Positions 17,935 through 27,004 of a DNA stretch of 64,000 nucleotides are shown piece after piece (the first letter of the stretch is position 1; each line of letters begins with the position of its first letter). Source of the DNA: Leucobacter ruminantium. Its GTDB lineage: Bacteria > Actinomycetota > Actinomycetes > Actinomycetales > Microbacteriaceae. Both the position numbers and the translations under genes were made by a program. Under the pieces are notes generated by a model. It had not been told where the DNA came from, did no database searches, and saw only the letters and a program-made list of their open reading frames with translations. The stretch is taken from NCBI RefSeq assembly GCF_017565705.1, contig NZ_JAGDYL010000010.1, positions 1 through 64,000 of the forward strand. The letters run 5' to 3'.

Positions 17935-18540
17935 ATGATCCAACTGCTGCGCAGATCCGAAGGGATCCTGCACGTCCGTCACCTCCGCGCCGCCGGATTC
18001 ACCCCGCATGGAATCCGCGCGGCGCTCTCCGTCGGGGCCGCGATCAGGCCTCAGCGCGGATGGATCGCGCACGGTCTCCCCACGCCCACCCGCCGACCAC
18101 CGCAAAGTCCATTGGGGAAAGCCTGTCCGGCTGCGCGAGCCGCTGACGCTGCTCGACTCCCTATCCTGCAGGCCGCGACTCCGTTCTCGGACTCGGGGCT
18201 CGAGAGCTATGTCGCGACGCGCCTCCGGGCGCTCCGGTTGCACTTCGTCGCGCAGGCCTACCTCCACGAGCATCGACGCGACTTCCTGATCGAAGGATGG
18301 CTGGTTCTGGAGATCGACGGAGCGACGCACACCGGCCGACAGCGCGACCTCGACAACGCGCAGGACTGGGCGCTGTCGATCAACGGGCTCGACAGGATCC
18401 GCGTCGGATATCACCAGGTGTTCGCGTGCTGGCCGGACGTCCAGGCCGCGATCATGCAGCTGCTCTCGCAGGGCCGGCCCGTCACCCTGGCAGGAGATCG
18501 TTCCCCAATCAGGAGCGGATATAAGAAAAGACCCGCGTGA
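17935..18540 (+). CDS. shortened DUF559-like protein (AbiEi-type N-terminus, Vsr-like endonuclease C-terminus)
   Basis: About 201 aa. The N-terminal part (MIQLLRRSEGILHVRHLRAA) resembles the winged-helix start of AbiEi/DUF559 proteins that are numerous in Microbacteriaceae. The C-terminal part has LESYVATRLRAL, then LVLEIDGATH, then RVGYHQVFACWPDV, the core of a Vsr-like nuclease fold. Full-length members as I know them are about 280-300 aa. Here the central segment between the GWIAHGLP stretch and the nuclease part looks deleted, so the gene may be decaying. ATG 17935 is chosen for the GAGG 7 bases upstream. Its 3' end and stop codon lie inside a 68-bp inverted repeat. Confidence 0.55.
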   Translation: MIQLLRRSEGILHVRHLRAAGFTPHGIRAALSVGAAIRPQRGWIAHGLPTPTRRPPQSPLGKACPAARAADAARLPILQAATPFSDSGLESYVATRLRALRLHFVAQAYLHEHRRDFLIEGWLVLEIDGATHTGRQRDLDNAQDWALSINGLDRIRVGYHQVFACWPDVQAAIMQLLSQGRPVTLAGDRSPIRSGYKKRPA

Positions 18541-18556
18541 ACCACGATCTCCTGCC
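18489..18556. repeat. inverted repeat with 13-bp arms around the end of the DUF559-like gene
   Basis: Arms GGCAGGAGATCGT (18489-18501) and ACGATCTCCTGCC (18544-18556) are perfect complements around a 42-base loop holding the stop codon. It could act as a terminator or be a diverged member of the hairpin repeats seen at 61.0 and 61.8 kb; the arm GCAGGAGAT resembles GCACGAGAT there. Confidence 0.6.
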
Positions 18557-18598
18557 TGGATGCGTCACAGTGCCCGACCGCTGCGCGAGGACCTCTGT

Positions 18599-21247
18599 CT
18601 AGTGCGCGGCGGCGTTCCAGTTCGCGCCGTGGCCGACCTGCACCTCGAGCGGCACCGACAGTTCGGCCGCACCGGCCATCTCCTCGCGCACGATCGCCTC
18701 GAGCGCATCCCACTCCCCCTCGGCGACCTCGAACATGAGCTCGTCGTGGATCTGCAGCAGCATGCGCGAGGCGAGACCCGCCTCGCGCACCCGACGCTCG
18801 ACGGCGATCATCGCACGCTTGATGATGTCGGCCGCCGACCCCTGGATGGGCGAGTTGAGCGCAGCACGCTCGGCGTTCTCGCGCAGAATGCGGTTCGGAC
18901 TCGCGAGGTCCGGGAACGGCCTGCGACGTCCGAAGATCGTCTCGGTGAAGGTGTCGCGCTTCGCCTGGTCCACGACGGATCGCAGATAGTCGCGCACGCC
19001 GCCGAAGCGCTCGAAGTAGTCGACCATCAGCTGCTTCGCCTCCGCACTGCTGATGCCGAGTTGCTTCGAGAGTCCGAATGCCGAGAGCCCGTATGCGAGG
19101 CCGTAGGACATGGCCTTCACCTTGGAGCGCATCTCGTTCGTGACCTCCTCGGGGGGCACGCCGAAGATGCGGGCGCCGACGAAGCGGTGCAGGTCCTCGC
19201 CCTCGTTGAACGCCTGGATCAGTCCCTCGTCGCCCGAGAGGTGCGCCATGATGCGCATCTCGATCTGCGAGTAGTCGGCCGTCATGAGCGTCTCGAACTC
19301 GGGGGCGTGGATGAAGCCCTCGCGAATGCGACGGCCCTCCTCAGAGCGCACCGGGATGTTCTGGAGGTTCGGATCGGTCGATGCGAGACGGCCCGTGCTC
19401 GCCCCCGTCTGCACGAACGTCGTGTGAATGCGGCCGTCCTCGCGCACCGCCTTGATGAGCGTCTCGACCATCTGCCGCAGCTTGTTGGCGTCTCTGTGCG
19501 CGAGCAGCGCGCCGAGGAAGGGATGCGGGCTCTTGACCTGCAGCTCGGCGAGCGCCGCGGCATCGGTGGTGTACCCGCTCTTGGTCTTGCGGGTCTTCGG
19601 CATGTCGAGCTGCTCGAACAGCACCTCCTGCAGCTGCTTCGGCGAGGAGAGGTTGACCTCCCGGCCGATGGCATCGAACGCCTGCTGCTGGAGCTCCCCG
19701 ACTCGCGTCGTCAGCTCGGCGTCGTGCGCCTCGAGCAGCGGCAGATCGATCTGCACGCCGCGCTCCTCGAGGGCCGCGAGCACCGGCACGAGCGGGAGCT
19801 CGATGTCGCGGTAGATCTCGATGGTGCGCGACTGGAAGCGCTCGACGGCGGAGGCGTGCGCACGCACGACGTACCAGGCGAGCGCGGCCGCATCCGAGAC
19901 GCTCGACTCGTCGGGCACGAGCTGGTTCGGATCGCCCTCAGGCACCTGCTCGCCCAGGAAGCGGAAGACGGCCTCGGCGATGCTCTTCTCCGCCGTCGAA
20001 GGGCGCAGCAGCCAGGATGCGAGCAGCAGGTCGCCCGCGATGCCGCCGATCGCGGCGCCCGCGCGCCGGGCCGCACCGATCTGCTGCTTCGCGTCGAAGA
20101 ACACCTTCGGCGCATCGGAGGCGAGCCACTGCTCGAACAGCGCGTAGTCGCGGCCGCCCGGCTGCCAGTGGATCAGCACCGAGGCCTCGGGCGTGGCGAC
20201 GCCGACCTCGAAGCCGTCCCCCGCCTCGATGATGCGCACCGCCGGCCGGTCGGCCTTCGCCAGCCAGTCGCCGAGCTCCTCGTCGAGCAGCAGCTTCGCC
20301 TCGGGCTTCTCCGGCACGAGCTCGGCGGCGGGTGCCGCTCCCCCGACCGGGACCTCCGCTCCTGCGAGCTTGCCGACCCGCTGCAGCAGGGTGCGGAACT
20401 CGAGCTTCGCGAACACCTGCTGCACGGCCGCCATGTCGATCTCGCCGCGCTTCAAGTCGTCGAGCTCGACGTCGAGCTCGACATCGCGCACGAGGCGGTT
20501 GAGCCTGCGGTTGCGCTCGGCGAGGTGGGCGTTCTCGCGCAGGCTCTCGCCGACCTTGCCGCCGATCTCGTCCTGCCGCCGCAGGATCTCCTCGAGCGAA
20601 CCGAACTGCTTGATCCACTTGACCGCGGTCTTCTCGCCGACGCGCGGAATGCCGGGCAGGTTGTCGCTCGTCTCCCCGACGAGCGCGGCGATCTCGGGGT
20701 ACTGCTCCGGTCGGATGCCGTAGCGCTCCATGACCTTCTCGGCGTCGTAGCGGGTGAGCTCGCTCACCCCCTGCTTCGAGGGGTAGAGCAGCGTGATCCG
20801 ATCGTCGACGAGCTGGATCGTGTCGCGGTCCCCGCTCACCACGAGCACGCGGTACCCGGCCTCCGCTCCGCGCGTCGCGAGGGTCGCGAGGATGTCGTCC
20901 GCCTCGTAGTTCTCCTTCTCGAGGGTGCGGATGCCCATCGCGTGCAACGCCTCCTGCAGCAGGGGCACCTGCCCCTTGAACTCAGGAGGGGTCTCGCCGC
21001 GCGTGCCCTTGTATTCCGGGTACTCCTCGGTGCGGAAGGAGTGGCGCGAGATGTCGAACGCCACGGCCAGCGCGTCGGGACGCTCATTGCCGAGCAGGTT
21101 GATGAGCATCGCGATGAAGCCGTGGATCGCGTTCGTATGCTGCCCGGTCTGCGTCTGGAAACTGTCGACGGGCAGCGCGTAGAAGGCGCGGAACGCCAGC
21201 GAGTGGCCGTCGATGATCATGAGAGTAGGCTGAGGCGTATTCAACAC
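18599..21247 (-). CDS. polA: DNA polymerase I
   Basis: 882 aa. PolA repairs gaps and removes Okazaki primers. It has an N-terminal 5'-nuclease domain (MIIDGHSLAFRAFYALP, VVSGDRDTIQLVDD) and a central 3'-5' exonuclease-like domain. The polymerase domain carries ADYSQIEMRIMAHLSGD, KAMSYGLAYGLS and LQIHDELMFEV. The proofreading DxE motif is not visible in the central domain, so proofreading is probably lost, as in other actinobacterial PolA. GTG 21247 is the longest start; ATG 21220 is possible. Divergent from the thioesterase gene. Confidence 0.96.
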   Translation of the reverse strand: MLNTPQPTLMIIDGHSLAFRAFYALPVDSFQTQTGQHTNAIHGFIAMLINLLGNERPDALAVAFDISRHSFRTEEYPEYKGTRGETPPEFKGQVPLLQEALHAMGIRTLEKENYEADDILATLATRGAEAGYRVLVVSGDRDTIQLVDDRITLLYPSKQGVSELTRYDAEKVMERYGIRPEQYPEIAALVGETSDNLPGIPRVGEKTAVKWIKQFGSLEEILRRQDEIGGKVGESLRENAHLAERNRRLNRLVRDVELDVELDDLKRGEIDMAAVQQVFAKLEFRTLLQRVGKLAGAEVPVGGAAPAAELVPEKPEAKLLLDEELGDWLAKADRPAVRIIEAGDGFEVGVATPEASVLIHWQPGGRDYALFEQWLASDAPKVFFDAKQQIGAARRAGAAIGGIAGDLLLASWLLRPSTAEKSIAEAVFRFLGEQVPEGDPNQLVPDESSVSDAAALAWYVVRAHASAVERFQSRTIEIYRDIELPLVPVLAALEERGVQIDLPLLEAHDAELTTRVGELQQQAFDAIGREVNLSSPKQLQEVLFEQLDMPKTRKTKSGYTTDAAALAELQVKSPHPFLGALLAHRDANKLRQMVETLIKAVREDGRIHTTFVQTGASTGRLASTDPNLQNIPVRSEEGRRIREGFIHAPEFETLMTADYSQIEMRIMAHLSGDEGLIQAFNEGEDLHRFVGARIFGVPPEEVTNEMRSKVKAMSYGLAYGLSAFGLSKQLGISSAEAKQLMVDYFERFGGVRDYLRSVVDQAKRDTFTETIFGRRRPFPDLASPNRILRENAERAALNSPIQGSAADIIKRAMIAVERRVREAGLASRMLLQIHDELMFEVAEGEWDALEAIVREEMAGAAELSVPLEVQVGHGANWNAAAH

Positions 21248-21333
21248 ACGCCAAGCCTATAAGTCGGCACCGACATTCACGAGGTCCGATCCGGCTCCGC
21301 GAGGCGCGCGCCTCAGAAAGGCCCCAGACACCG

Positions 21334-21789
21334 ATGACCGAGCAGCCGACCACGCAGCCCGACCAGTCAGCACCGATGGAGCGTTCCGAGGAGGGCCTCG
21401 AGTATCTCCGGCGGCGCGGCCTCGGCGCGCTCGCCGATCGCATGGGCATCGAGTTCATCGAGTTCACTCGGGAGCGGGCGGTCGCCACCATGCCGGTCGA
21501 GGGGAACACCCAGCCCATCGGCCTGCTGCACGGCGGCGCCTACGTGGTGCTCGGCGAGTCGCTCGGGTCGATGCACGCCAATCTCGTCGCCCCCGAAGGC
21601 TTCGTCGGCGTGGGAGTCGACATCAATGCGACGCACACGGGATCGGCCGTCGAAGGGATCGTGACCGGCGTCTGCACCCCCATCAAGCTCGGGCGCAGTC
21701 TCGCCGTCCACGAGATCGTCATCTCGGATGAGCGCGGGCGACGGTGCTCGACGGTGCGGATCACGAACTTCTACAAGCCGATCGCCTGA
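21334..21789 (+). CDS. PaaI-type hotdog-fold thioesterase
   Basis: 151 aa. The central LLHGGAYVVLGESLGS followed by VGVDINATHTGSAVEG is the PaaI/YdiI hotdog signature, with the catalytic acid in the GES segment. It probably hydrolyses an aryl- or acyl-CoA, perhaps a menaquinone-pathway or waste CoA ester. ATG 21334 was taken as the start, leaving an unstructured N-terminus of about 20 residues rich in Gln and Thr. It ends ahead of a strong bidirectional terminator and converges on the response regulator. Confidence 0.88.
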   Translation: MTEQPTTQPDQSAPMERSEEGLEYLRRRGLGALADRMGIEFIEFTRERAVATMPVEGNTQPIGLLHGGAYVVLGESLGSMHANLVAPEGFVGVGVDINATHTGSAVEGIVTGVCTPIKLGRSLAVHEIVISDERGRRCSTVRITNFYKPIA

Positions 21790-21850
21790 GAGCGGAGCCG
21801 TCCGTCCGAGACGACGGCCCCGGCCTGAAGGCGCAGCAGCCCACCCGAAA

Positions 21851-21892
21851 GCGGAAGAAGCGCCCCCGGCCGAGAGCCGGGGGCGCTTCCGC
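21851..21892. terminator. bidirectional terminator between thioesterase and response regulator genes
   Basis: The perfect 14-bp arms GAAGCGCCCCCGGC (21857-21870) and GCCGGGGGCGCTTC (21876-21889) enclose a 5-base loop, and GCGGAA/TTCCGC flanks can extend the stem. It lies between two convergent genes. Confidence 0.8.
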
Positions 21893-21907
21893 GTCGATCC
21901 TGGGTGG

Positions 21908-22516
21908 TCAGTCCTTCTTGGGACCGAGCTGGTCGATGATGGTCTTCGCGACGTCCTGCATGGTGAGGCGGCGATCCATGGACGCCTTCTGGATCCAGCG
22001 GAACGCCTCGGGCTCGGAGAGGCCCATCTTGTCGTTGAGGATGCCCTTCGCACGGTCGACGAGCTTGCGGGTCTCGAAGCGCTCGGCGAGATCGGCGACC
22101 TCGTTCTCGAGGGTTTGGATCTGCTGGAAGCGCGACAGCGCGATCTCGATGGCGGGCAGCAGATCGGCCGGGGTGAAGGGCTTCACCACGTAGGCCAGCG
22201 CGCCGGCCTCGGTGGCGCGCTCGACGAGCTCCCGCTGGCTGAAGGCCGTGAGCAGCACGACCGGGGCGATGTGCTCCTTGTTGATGCGCTCCGCGGCCGA
22301 GATGCCGTCGAGCTGCGGCATCTTCACGTCCATCACGACGAGGTCGGGGCGCAACTCCTCCACCAGCTTCACGGCCGTCTCTCCGTCGCCGGCCTCGCCG
22401 ACCACGTCGAAGCCGTTGTCACGAAGCGTCTCGACGATGTCGAGACGGATCAGGGATTCGTCCTCCGCGACGACGACGCGACGCGGTGCGCTCGATGCAG
22501 TGCTCTGGTCATTCAC
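21908..22516 (-). CDS. ANTAR-domain response regulator (PdtaR-like)
   Basis: About 202 aa. The N-terminal receiver domain has VVVAEDESLIRLD and phospho-acceptor Asp63 in LVVMDVKMP, with the conserved Lys in YVVKPF. The C-terminal ANTAR domain (about 140-195: RFETRKLVDRAKGIL, MGLSEPEAFRWIQ) binds dual-hairpin RNA to prevent termination. In mycobacteria the homologue PdtaR pairs with the kinase PdtaS. No kinase is adjacent here. GTG 22516 begins VNDQST and is the only start that leaves a normal receiver N-terminus. It is placed upstream of polA in the usual actinobacterial order. Confidence 0.93.
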   Translation of the reverse strand: MNDQSTASSAPRRVVVAEDESLIRLDIVETLRDNGFDVVGEAGDGETAVKLVEELRPDLVVMDVKMPQLDGISAAERINKEHIAPVVLLTAFSQRELVERATEAGALAYVVKPFTPADLLPAIEIALSRFQQIQTLENEVADLAERFETRKLVDRAKGILNDKMGLSEPEAFRWIQKASMDRRLTMQDVAKTIIDQLGPKKD

Positions 22517-22666
22517 GTCTGCCAGTCTACGGCATCGCCCCTGAGTGACGCCGCGCACGGCGGGTCGCGCAGGTTCGTCCCGCCAATACCCGCCGAGACC
22601 GCGCCGATACTGCGCTAGTGTGGTCTCTGGTCGCGCCGACGTGCGGGGCCGCCGCAGTTTCGACAC

Positions 22667-22748
22667 GCCGGATTGGTGGAATTGGCAGACACGGCGCACT
22701 CAAAATGCGCTGCCGAAAGGTGTGCGGGTTCGAGTCCCGCATCCGGCA
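22667..22748 (+). tRNA. tRNA-Leu (CAA anticodon)
   Basis: 82 nt with a 7-bp acceptor stem (GCCGGAT 22667-22673 with ATCCGGC 22741-22747) and discriminator A. The anticodon arm GCGCA-CTCAAAA-TGCGC gives anticodon CAA. A class-II variable arm (TGCCGAAAGGTG) fits leucine, and the T arm is GCGGG-TTCGAGT-CCCGC. CCA is not encoded. The last 11 bases of the gene begin an 84-bp sequence repeated downstream. Confidence 0.95.
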
Positions 22749-22959
22749 CCGACTTCGTACCGCACGTTCGCGCCGCACAACGCATGCGGGACTCGAACCC
22801 TCCGGGTTCGGAGCCGCCGTGTGCGCCTCCGCGAAGATCGCGCCGAGCTGCCGCTCGTCGCCTCAGATCTTCGCGCGCATCCGGCACCGACTTCGTACCG
22901 CACGTTCGCGCCGCACAACGCATGCGGGACTCGAACCCTCCGGGTTCGGAGCCGCCGTG
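22738..22959. repeat. 84-bp perfect direct repeat that includes the tRNA-Leu 3' end
   Basis: Positions 22738-22821 and 22876-22959 are identical over 84 bases. The first copy starts inside the 3' acceptor strand of tRNA-Leu. Each copy carries ATGCGGGACTCGAACC, the reverse complement of the tRNA T-arm, and the small hairpin GAACCC-TCC-GGGTTC. The 54-base spacer carries its own inverted repeat CGCGAAGATC (22830-22839) / GATCTTCGCG (22866-22875). No gene is evident in the interval from the tRNA to the SulP gene. Confidence 0.9.
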
Positions 22960-22980
22960 CGCGGCTCCCGGATCCCTCGC

Positions 22981-24501
22981 CTACTCGCCCCCGAGCCCGC
23001 CGGAGAGTCGCGAGTGCAGTGCCCGGGTCACCGCGTTCATCCCGACGAGCTCGACCGTCTTGCCTCGCCGCTCGTAGCGCGTCGTGATCGCGTCGAGCGC
23101 CGCGACCGAGGATGCGTCCCAGACGTGCGAGGCCGACAGGTCGATCACGACCCGCTCGGGGTCATCGGCGTACTCGAACAGCGTGGTGAGATCGTTGCTC
23201 GACGCGAAGAAGAGCTCGCCCGTCACCGTGTAGCGCGCCGTGCGCACGCCGAACGTCTCGGTGAGCTCGCGCTCGACCGACACGAGGTGCGCGACACGAC
23301 GCACGAACAGCACCGACGCCACGAGCACGCCGCCGATCACGCCGATCGCGAGATTGTGGGTGAGCACGACGACGAGCACGGTCGCAACCATCACGAACGT
23401 CTCGCTCCTCGGCATGCGCCTGAGCGTCGCCGGCGCGATGCTGTGCCAGTCGAACGCCGCCACCGAGACCATGATCATCACGGCGACGAGCGCCGCCATC
23501 GGGATCGTGCCGACGATATCACCGAGCACCACGACGAGCACCAGCAGGAAGACGCCGGCGAGGAAGGTCGACACGCGGCTCCGCGCGCCGGATACCTTCA
23601 CGTTCATCATGGTCTGACCGATGACCGCGCAGCCGCCCATGCCGCCGAGGAAGCCGGACAGGATATTGGCGACGCCCTGCCCCCACGACTCCCGCGTCTT
23701 GTCCGAGCGCGTGTCGGTGATCTCGTCGACGAGCTTGGCCGTGAGCAGCGACTCCATGAGGCCGACGACGGCCACGGCAAGCGCGTAGGGGGCGATGATC
23801 GCGAACGTCTCCCACGTCGGCGGCACCTGCGGCACGAACAACGAGGGCAGGCTGCGAGGCAGCTCGCCCTGATCGCCGACGGAGGGCACCGAGAGCGCGA
23901 AGACCGCCGTCGCGGCGGTGATCACGATGACGGAGACGAGCGGAGCGGGCACGGCCGTCGTGATCCGGGGCATGATCACGATGATCAGAATGCCCGCTGC
24001 GACGAGCGGGTAGACGAGCCACGGCACGCCGATCAGGTGCGGCAGCTGCGCCATGAACACGAGGATCGCGAGCGAGTTCACGAAGCCGACCATGACGCTG
24101 CGCGGGATGAACCGCATCAGCTTCGCGACCCCGAGCGCTCCGAGCACGATCTGGAAGACACCCGCCAGGATGATCGTCGCGATCAGGTAGTCGAGGCCGT
24201 AGCTCGGAGCGACGGGCGCCACGACGAGCGCCACAGCGCCGGTCGCCGCGGTGATCATCGCGGGCCGACCGCCCAGGAAGGCGATGGACACCGCCATCAC
24301 GAACGACGAGAACAGGCCGACCTTCGGGTCGACGCCCGCGATGATCGAGAACGAGATCGCCTCGGGGATCAGCGCGAGGCCGACCACAAGGCCCGCGAGA
24401 GCCTCCCGCGTGAGCAGCCGAGGCGACCTCAGCACCGCGAGCACCGAGGGGTTCTCGGTGTGTCGCCCACGGTGCCGGGACGTCACCGCGGTGCCGGTCA
24501 T
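22981..24501 (-). CDS. SulP-family anion permease with STAS domain
   Basis: 506 aa. The N-terminal transport domain (about 25-380) has roughly 12-14 helices and the family patterns ALAGLVVGLALIPEAISFSI and GQGVANILSGFLGGMGGCAV. The C-terminal STAS domain (about 400-500) includes VVIDLSASHVWDASSVAALD, the phosphorylatable-Ser type loop. Substrates of the family are sulfate, bicarbonate or dicarboxylates. No sulfate-assimilation or carbonic anhydrase gene is nearby, so the ion is unknown. It lies 30 bases downstream of the pyk stop on the same strand. Confidence 0.9.
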   Translation of the reverse strand: MTGTAVTSRHRGRHTENPSVLAVLRSPRLLTREALAGLVVGLALIPEAISFSIIAGVDPKVGLFSSFVMAVSIAFLGGRPAMITAATGAVALVVAPVAPSYGLDYLIATIILAGVFQIVLGALGVAKLMRFIPRSVMVGFVNSLAILVFMAQLPHLIGVPWLVYPLVAAGILIIVIMPRITTAVPAPLVSVIVITAATAVFALSVPSVGDQGELPRSLPSLFVPQVPPTWETFAIIAPYALAVAVVGLMESLLTAKLVDEITDTRSDKTRESWGQGVANILSGFLGGMGGCAVIGQTMMNVKVSGARSRVSTFLAGVFLLVLVVVLGDIVGTIPMAALVAVMIMVSVAAFDWHSIAPATLRRMPRSETFVMVATVLVVVLTHNLAIGVIGGVLVASVLFVRRVAHLVSVERELTETFGVRTARYTVTGELFFASSNDLTTLFEYADDPERVVIDLSASHVWDASSVAALDAITTRYERRGKTVELVGMNAVTRALHSRLSGGLGGE

Positions 24502-24531
24502 CGATTCATCGAGGGATCGCGCCCGCCCGGC

Positions 24532-25989
24532 TCACGCCGAGAAGTGCTTGCGCGGCCCCGCGCCGGGCAGCTGGCCCGTCGCCTCGCCCATGCGGTGGAT
24601 GCGCAGCGTGTTCGTCGTGCCGACGATCCCGGGAGGCGAGCCGGCGATGATGAGCACCTTGTCGCCGATCTCGGCGCGCCCGGTGGGCAGGAGTACCTTG
24701 TCGACCTGCGCGAACATCTCATCGGTGGACCCGACGCGCTCGACCTCGTAGCTGTCGGCGCCCCAGGTGAGCTCCATCTTGCGACGGATCTCGTAGCTCG
24801 GCGTGAAGCCGAGGATCGGGATGGGCTTGCGCAGCCGCGACATGCGGCGCACGGTGTCGCCCGACTCGGTGAACACGCAGATGAACTTGGCGTCGACGAA
24901 GTCCGCGACCTCGGCGGCGGCGAGGGTGAGCGCGCCGCCCTGCGTGCGCGGCTTGGTGCCGAGCGGGTCGATGCGCTCGAGGGCGTGCTCCTCGGTGGCC
25001 TCGATGATGCGGGCCATGGTCTCGACGGTCTGCACCGGGAAGGCGCCCACGCTGGTCTCGCCCGAGAGCATGACGGCATCCGCGCCGTCGAGGATGGCGT
25101 TGGCGCAGTCGGAGGCCTCGGCGCGGGTCGGGCGCGGGTTCTCGATCATCGACTCGAGCACCTGGGTCGCCACGATGACGGGCTTCGCGTTGCGGCGGGC
25201 GAGAGCGACGGCCTCGGTCTGCACGAGCGGCACGCGCTCGAGGGGCAGCTCGACGCCGAGGTCACCGCGGGCGACCATGATGCCGTCGAAGGCGTCGACG
25301 ATGCCCTCGAGGTTCTCGACGGCCTGCGGCTTCTCGATCTTGGCGATGACGGGGAGCTTCACGCCCTCCTCCGCCATGATCTCGTGCACGCGGGTGATGT
25401 CGGCGGCGTCGCGCACGAAAGAGAGCGCGATGTAATCGACGCCGAGCTGCAGAGCCCAGCGCAGATCCTCCTCGTCCTTGTGCGAGAGGGCGGGCACGTT
25501 GACCGCCACGCCGGGCAGATTGATGCCCTTGTTGTTCGACACGGCACCGGGGATCTCCACGACCGTGTGCACGGTGTCCTCGGTGACGCTGACGGCGCGC
25601 AGTCCGACCTTGCCGTCGTCGATGAGCAGCGGATCGCCCGCCTGCACATCGCCCGGCAGCCCCTTGTAGGTGGTGCTGCAGATGCTGCGGTCGCCGACGA
25701 TGTCGCGCGTGGTGATCGCGAACTCGTCGCCCTCGGCCAGCTCGTACGGGCCGCCCTCGAACTTGCCGAGTCGGATCTTCGGACCCTGCAGGTCGGCGAG
25801 CACCGCGATCGGACGTCCGACCTCCTCCTCGGCCCGGCGGATGTTGCGGTAGATCCCCTCGTGCACGTTGTAGGTGCCGTGGGACATGTTCAGGCGGGCG
25901 ACGTTCACCCCCGCGCGGATGAGTTCGAGGGTGTGGTCATAGCTGGAGACGGCGGGCCCCCAGGTGGCGACGATCTTCGCGTGGCGCAT
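24532..25989 (-). CDS. pyk: pyruvate kinase
   Basis: 485 aa, full length. It catalyses phosphoenolpyruvate + ADP to pyruvate + ATP. The N-terminal RHAKIVATWGPAV, the active-site block VIAKIEKPQAVENLEGIVDA, and MVARGDLGVELP are diagnostic. The C-terminal allosteric domain is present. ATG 25989 has GAGGAG upstream. It lies 28 bases after lgt. Confidence 0.96.
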   Translation of the reverse strand: MRHAKIVATWGPAVSSYDHTLELIRAGVNVARLNMSHGTYNVHEGIYRNIRRAEEEVGRPIAVLADLQGPKIRLGKFEGGPYELAEGDEFAITTRDIVGDRSICSTTYKGLPGDVQAGDPLLIDDGKVGLRAVSVTEDTVHTVVEIPGAVSNNKGINLPGVAVNVPALSHKDEEDLRWALQLGVDYIALSFVRDAADITRVHEIMAEEGVKLPVIAKIEKPQAVENLEGIVDAFDGIMVARGDLGVELPLERVPLVQTEAVALARRNAKPVIVATQVLESMIENPRPTRAEASDCANAILDGADAVMLSGETSVGAFPVQTVETMARIIEATEEHALERIDPLGTKPRTQGGALTLAAAEVADFVDAKFICVFTESGDTVRRMSRLRKPIPILGFTPSYEIRRKMELTWGADSYEVERVGSTDEMFAQVDKVLLPTGRAEIGDKVLIIAGSPPGIVGTTNTLRIHRMGEATGQLPGAGPRKHFSA

Positions 25990-26017
25990 GTGCTCTCCTC
26001 GAAGGGTTGGGACGGGT

Positions 26018-27004
26018 TCAGTTCTGGGCGGACGCCGCGGCGGGCGAAGCGTCCGCCTGCTCGACGGGCGACTGCTCGGCCGCGTTCCGCGCATCGCCGC
26101 GGTCGATCACGTGGTGGAACTGCTCGGGATCGTCGGTGTCGGCGAGCACGGCGTCGGCCGGGTTGCGACGACCCGGCAGGTAGACGTCGAGCTCGATCCC
26201 GGTGTGGCGGCGGTGCTGCACGATGATGATCACGAGCCCGGCGACGATAGCGAGCAGCGCCGCGATGACGTTGGTCTTGAGCCCCAGGAACTGCAGGCTC
26301 GGGTCGACGCGCAGCGACTCGGTCACGCTGCGGCCGAGGCCGTACCAGATGAGGTAGAGCCCGAAGAAGGCGCCCCAGCGGGGTCGCAGGCGGCGCTCGA
26401 CCGCGAGCAGCACGACGACGCCGAGCAGGTTCCAGAGCGACTCGTAGAGGAAGGTCGGGTGGAAGAGCGTGTCGGCGGGCAGGCCGATGGGGAAGGCCGG
26501 GTTGTCGGCCTCGATCTCAAGGCCCCACGGGAGCGTGGTCGGGCCGCCGAAGAGCTCGTGATTGAACCAGTTGCCGAGGCGGCCGACGGCCTGCGCGACG
26601 AGCAGGCCGGGCACGAGCGCGTCTGCGAACGACCAGAAGCGGATGCCGGTGATGCGGGAGGCGATCAGCACGCCGAGACCGCCGCCGATGAGCGCACCGA
26701 AGATCGCGATGCCGCCGTTCCAGAACGCGAAGATCTCGAGCGGGTTGCGGCCCTCTCCGAAGTAGTCGCTCCAGTGCGTCACCACGTGGTAGACGCGGGC
26801 GCCGATGATGCCGAGCACGAGCGCCCACACGATGAAGTCGAGCGTGGCACCGCGTTCGCCGCCGCGGCGGGCCAGGCGGCTCGCCGTCCAGATGCCCGCC
26901 AGCACGATGCCGACGATGATGCAGAGGGCGTAGATGTAGATCCGCAACGGCCCGATCTGGAAGAACTGGATGTCGGGACTCGGAATACTCAACGGGAGAA
27001 TCAT
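26018..27004 (-). CDS. lgt: prolipoprotein diacylglyceryl transferase
   Basis: 328 aa with about seven membrane helices. Lgt moves diacylglycerol to the lipobox cysteine of prolipoproteins at the outer face of the membrane. Signature parts are GGIAIFGALIGGGLGVLIA and RLGNWFNHELFGGPT. A 70-residue hydrophilic C-terminal tail is common in actinobacteria. It lies after trpA on the same strand. A probable client is the DUF6993-type lipoprotein at 54.4 kb. Confidence 0.95.
   Translation of the reverse strand: MILPLSIPSPDIQFFQIGPLRIYIYALCIIVGIVLAGIWTASRLARRGGERGATLDFIVWALVLGIIGARVYHVVTHWSDYFGEGRNPLEIFAFWNGGIAIFGALIGGGLGVLIASRITGIRFWSFADALVPGLLVAQAVGRLGNWFNHELFGGPTTLPWGLEIEADNPAFPIGLPADTLFHPTFLYESLWNLLGVVVLLAVERRLRPRWGAFFGLYLIWYGLGRSVTESLRVDPSLQFLGLKTNVIAALLAIVAGLVIIIVQHRRHTGIELDVYLPGRRNPADAVLADTDDPEQFHHVIDRGDARNAAEQSPVEQADASPAAASAQN

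Noticed and set aside
22673-23077. Plus-strand frame over the tRNA-Leu and the 84-bp repeat
   Set aside because: It overlaps the tRNA and the repeat, and reads as a commonly mis-annotated tRNA-derived frame.
22618-26226. Very long plus-strand open frame (over 1200 codons) across the SulP and pyruvate-kinase genes
   Set aside because: It is antisense to two clear enzymes, extremely rich in Arg, His and Asp, and typical of high-GC shadow frames.
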